Below, piece by piece: positions 62,636 through 64,000 of a stretch of 64,000 nucleotides of DNA; the first letter of the stretch is position 1; every line of letters begins with the position of its first letter. Under the pieces are notes generated by a model. The model ran no database searches and was not told the origin of the DNA. It was given only the letters and a program-made list of their open reading frames with translations. Source of the DNA: Sphaerochaetaceae bacterium (lineage in GTDB: Bacteria; Spirochaetota; Spirochaetia; Sphaerochaetales; Sphaerochaetaceae); the NCBI GenBank assembly GCA_028532765.1, contig JAQQAR010000008.1:124001-188000 (forward strand), read 5' to 3'. Position numbers and translations under genes: made by a program.

Positions 62636-64000
62636 CAGCTCCTCCCTGTTTGCAGTAGCTTCTTTGCATGCCCAAGGCTTTCGCTACTTGAATCATCACC
62701 ACTGAGCATCCTGGCAATTTCCTTTTGACGTTCTTCCTCTTCCACCCTTCTGATCATGGAGTAACTCATCTGGTTCCGTATCTCCTTGTGCACCACCAGA
62801 TGGGTATCTGCCTTGCTTGCAATGGAAGCAAGGTGGGTGATGACAATAACCTGGTGGGAATGGCTGAGGTTCATCAGCTGGTCAGCTACAGAGAGCGCCA
62901 CACTGCCTCCAATACCGGCATCAACCTCATCGAAGATCAGAGTCGGAACGGCATCACTCTCTGCCAGACTGGTTTTCACTGCAAGCATGATACGTGACAG
63001 CTCCCCTCCACTGGCTACATCCTTGATCGAACGCATTTCCAGACCTGGGTTTGCGCAGATATCATAGCTTACCTCATCAATTCCCTGTGGTCCTGGCTGT
63101 ATTTGGGTGAAGGCGATAGAGAATACAGCCTCTTTCATCCCGAGGGTCCTGAGTTTCTGCTCGACCTGGGAGGAAAGCCTCTGTGCAGCCTTCTGTCGTT
63201 TTTGTGAGAGCACTTCGGCTTTGCTGGCCACCAGATCTGCTGCAGAAGCAATCTGTTTCTCCAGTTTGCTTAGCCAGATTTCCTGTTCCTCAGTAAGATT
63301 GAGACGACTCTGGCTCTCCTGGTAGAAGGAACAGACCGCTTCAAGCGTGTGTCCATATTTTTTCTTCAACCGTTGCAGGCTGGCAAGCCTACCTTGCAAC
63401 CTGTCGAGCTCTTCCTCACTGTAGCTCATGGATGAGCGGTAGTCGCGGATACTCTCATAGATATCTTCGATCTCAATGGTAGCACTTTCAAGACGGGAAA
63501 CATACTCCGCCAAGGATTGGTCGGCTTTTGCAGCATTGGAAATCTCGGAACCTGCAAGGGAGAGAGAGGCAAGGGCACTGGTCCCCACCTCCCCACCGTG
63601 CAATGCTCCAATGGCTGAGCTCAAGGATTCATGGATCTGCTCATAACTAGCGATCACCCTAACCTGCTCAGCTATCTCGTCATCTTCCCCTACTTTTGGA
63701 TCTATCTTTGCAATCTCTTCAACAGCAAACCGAAGAAAATCCTCTTCCTTCTGTGATTGTTCAAGCTGTTGTTTCTTCTTCACCAGTTCATCTTTCAGTG
63801 CCTGGTATGATTCATATGCAGAGCGGTAGGCGCTTCTCTCTTCCTCGCAATTTCCATAGACATCAAGCACCGCAAGCTGGTTTGACGCGCTGAGCAAACT
63901 CTGGTGATCTCTCTGTGCACTGATATCAAGCAGTTCCTTGCTGATCGCAGCCAACTCTGTCCGGCTGGATAGACGACCTTGCAAGGATACCGATGATCGC
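62635..64000 (-). CDS. recN: DNA repair protein RecN, 5' end outside the window
   Basis: SMC-like ATPase of double-strand break repair, of which the C-terminal 455 or so residues are present. It includes a coiled-coil region (about 30-270 of the visible part), the ABC signature VASGGELSRIMLAVK and Walker B LIFDEVDAGIGG. The frame stays open to the window edge (RSSVSLQGRLSS), matching the middle of RecN, so the Walker A part lies beyond 64000. The TTG near 63984 is not a start. Confidence 0.95.
   Translation of the reverse strand, partial: RSSVSLQGRLSSRTELAAISKELLDISAQRDHQSLLSASNQLAVLDVYGNCEEERSAYRSAYESYQALKDELVKKKQQLEQSQKEEDFLRFAVEEIAKIDPKVGEDDEIAEQVRVIASYEQIHESLSSAIGALHGGEVGTSALASLSLAGSEISNAAKADQSLAEYVSRLESATIEIEDIYESIRDYRSSMSYSEEELDRLQGRLASLQRLKKKYGHTLEAVCSFYQESQSRLNLTEEQEIWLSKLEKQIASAADLVASKAEVLSQKRQKAAQRLSSQVEQKLRTLGMKEAVFSIAFTQIQPGPQGIDEVSYDICANPGLEMRSIKDVASGGELSRIMLAVKTSLAESDAVPTLIFDEVDAGIGGSVALSVADQLMNLSHSHQVIVITHLASIASKADTHLVVHKEIRNQMSYSMIRRVEEEERQKEIARMLSGDDSSSESLGHAKKLLQTGRS

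Noticed and set aside
1-64000. CRISPR arrays, insertion sequences, rRNA genes and riboswitches
   Set aside because: No regular repeat-spacer array, transposase, rRNA segment or recognisable riboswitch was seen on reading through both strands. A weak or unfamiliar riboswitch could have been missed.

Overview
The window reads as chromosomal DNA of a non-motile or weakly motile spirochaete, most like Sphaerochaeta or a close relative. This is inferred from gene content and style: a PPK1-CHAD-ParA cluster, two GH57 proteins with a DUF4912 protein, TRAP and Liv transporters with non-lipoprotein binding proteins, a lone FlhF-like GTPase with no flagellar genes nearby, and a rearranged dcw cluster. 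It has about 60 protein genes, three tRNA genes, no rRNA, no CRISPR array and no insertion sequence. One gene is clearly broken (a ParA ATPase) and one is cut by the right edge (recN).

Layout. 0.1-5 kb (minus): ppk1, a CHAD gene, a deleted parA remnant and pfkA form one overlapping operon. 5-12 kb: two overlapping M29 aminopeptidase paralogues (plus), then coaX, a YbiT-type ABC-F gene, tRNA-Glu, tRNA-Gln, apt, tsaD and a small unknown gene (minus), then tRNA-Thr (plus). 12-17 kb (minus): livKHMGF branched-chain amino acid importer. 17-26 kb: ppdK, then a hexuronate-type module (DctP-DctQ-DctM TRAP transporter, kduI, kduD) with a divergent IclR regulator and a clear operator cluster. 26-28.4 kb: a short RpoS-like sigma factor behind a consensus sigma-54 promoter, an unknown gene and groES facing each other across a mirror-image promoter pair.

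28-36 kb (minus): dinG, an NtrC-type regulator, its histidine kinase, holB, cvpA and murG overlap end to end. 36-42 kb: secA, a LysM/LytM envelope protein and a penicillin-binding protein. 41.6-56.6 kb (minus): a 16-gene run from mraZ through rsmH, ftsL, murF, mraY, ftsW, ftsQ, ftsA and ftsZ to xerC, a TSUP permease, dprA, xerD, hslV, hslU and an FlhF-like gene. 56.8-64 kb: GH57 branching enzyme, DUF4912, deoD, GH57/DUF3536, a small GNAT and recN.

How the parts fit. The TRAP/kdu module feeds keto-deoxy sugar acids toward pyruvate, and ppdK (which has an operator-like palindrome of the same half-sites) can turn pyruvate into PEP. PPDK, a PfkA with the lysine of the PPi-type motif, and PPK1 suggest a phosphate economy involving PPi and polyphosphate. 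The strongest regulatory signal is the -24/-12 promoter in front of the RpoS-like sigma gene, with an NtrC-type regulator and kinase 3 kb away. This resembles the RpoN-RpoS cascade known from Borrelia.
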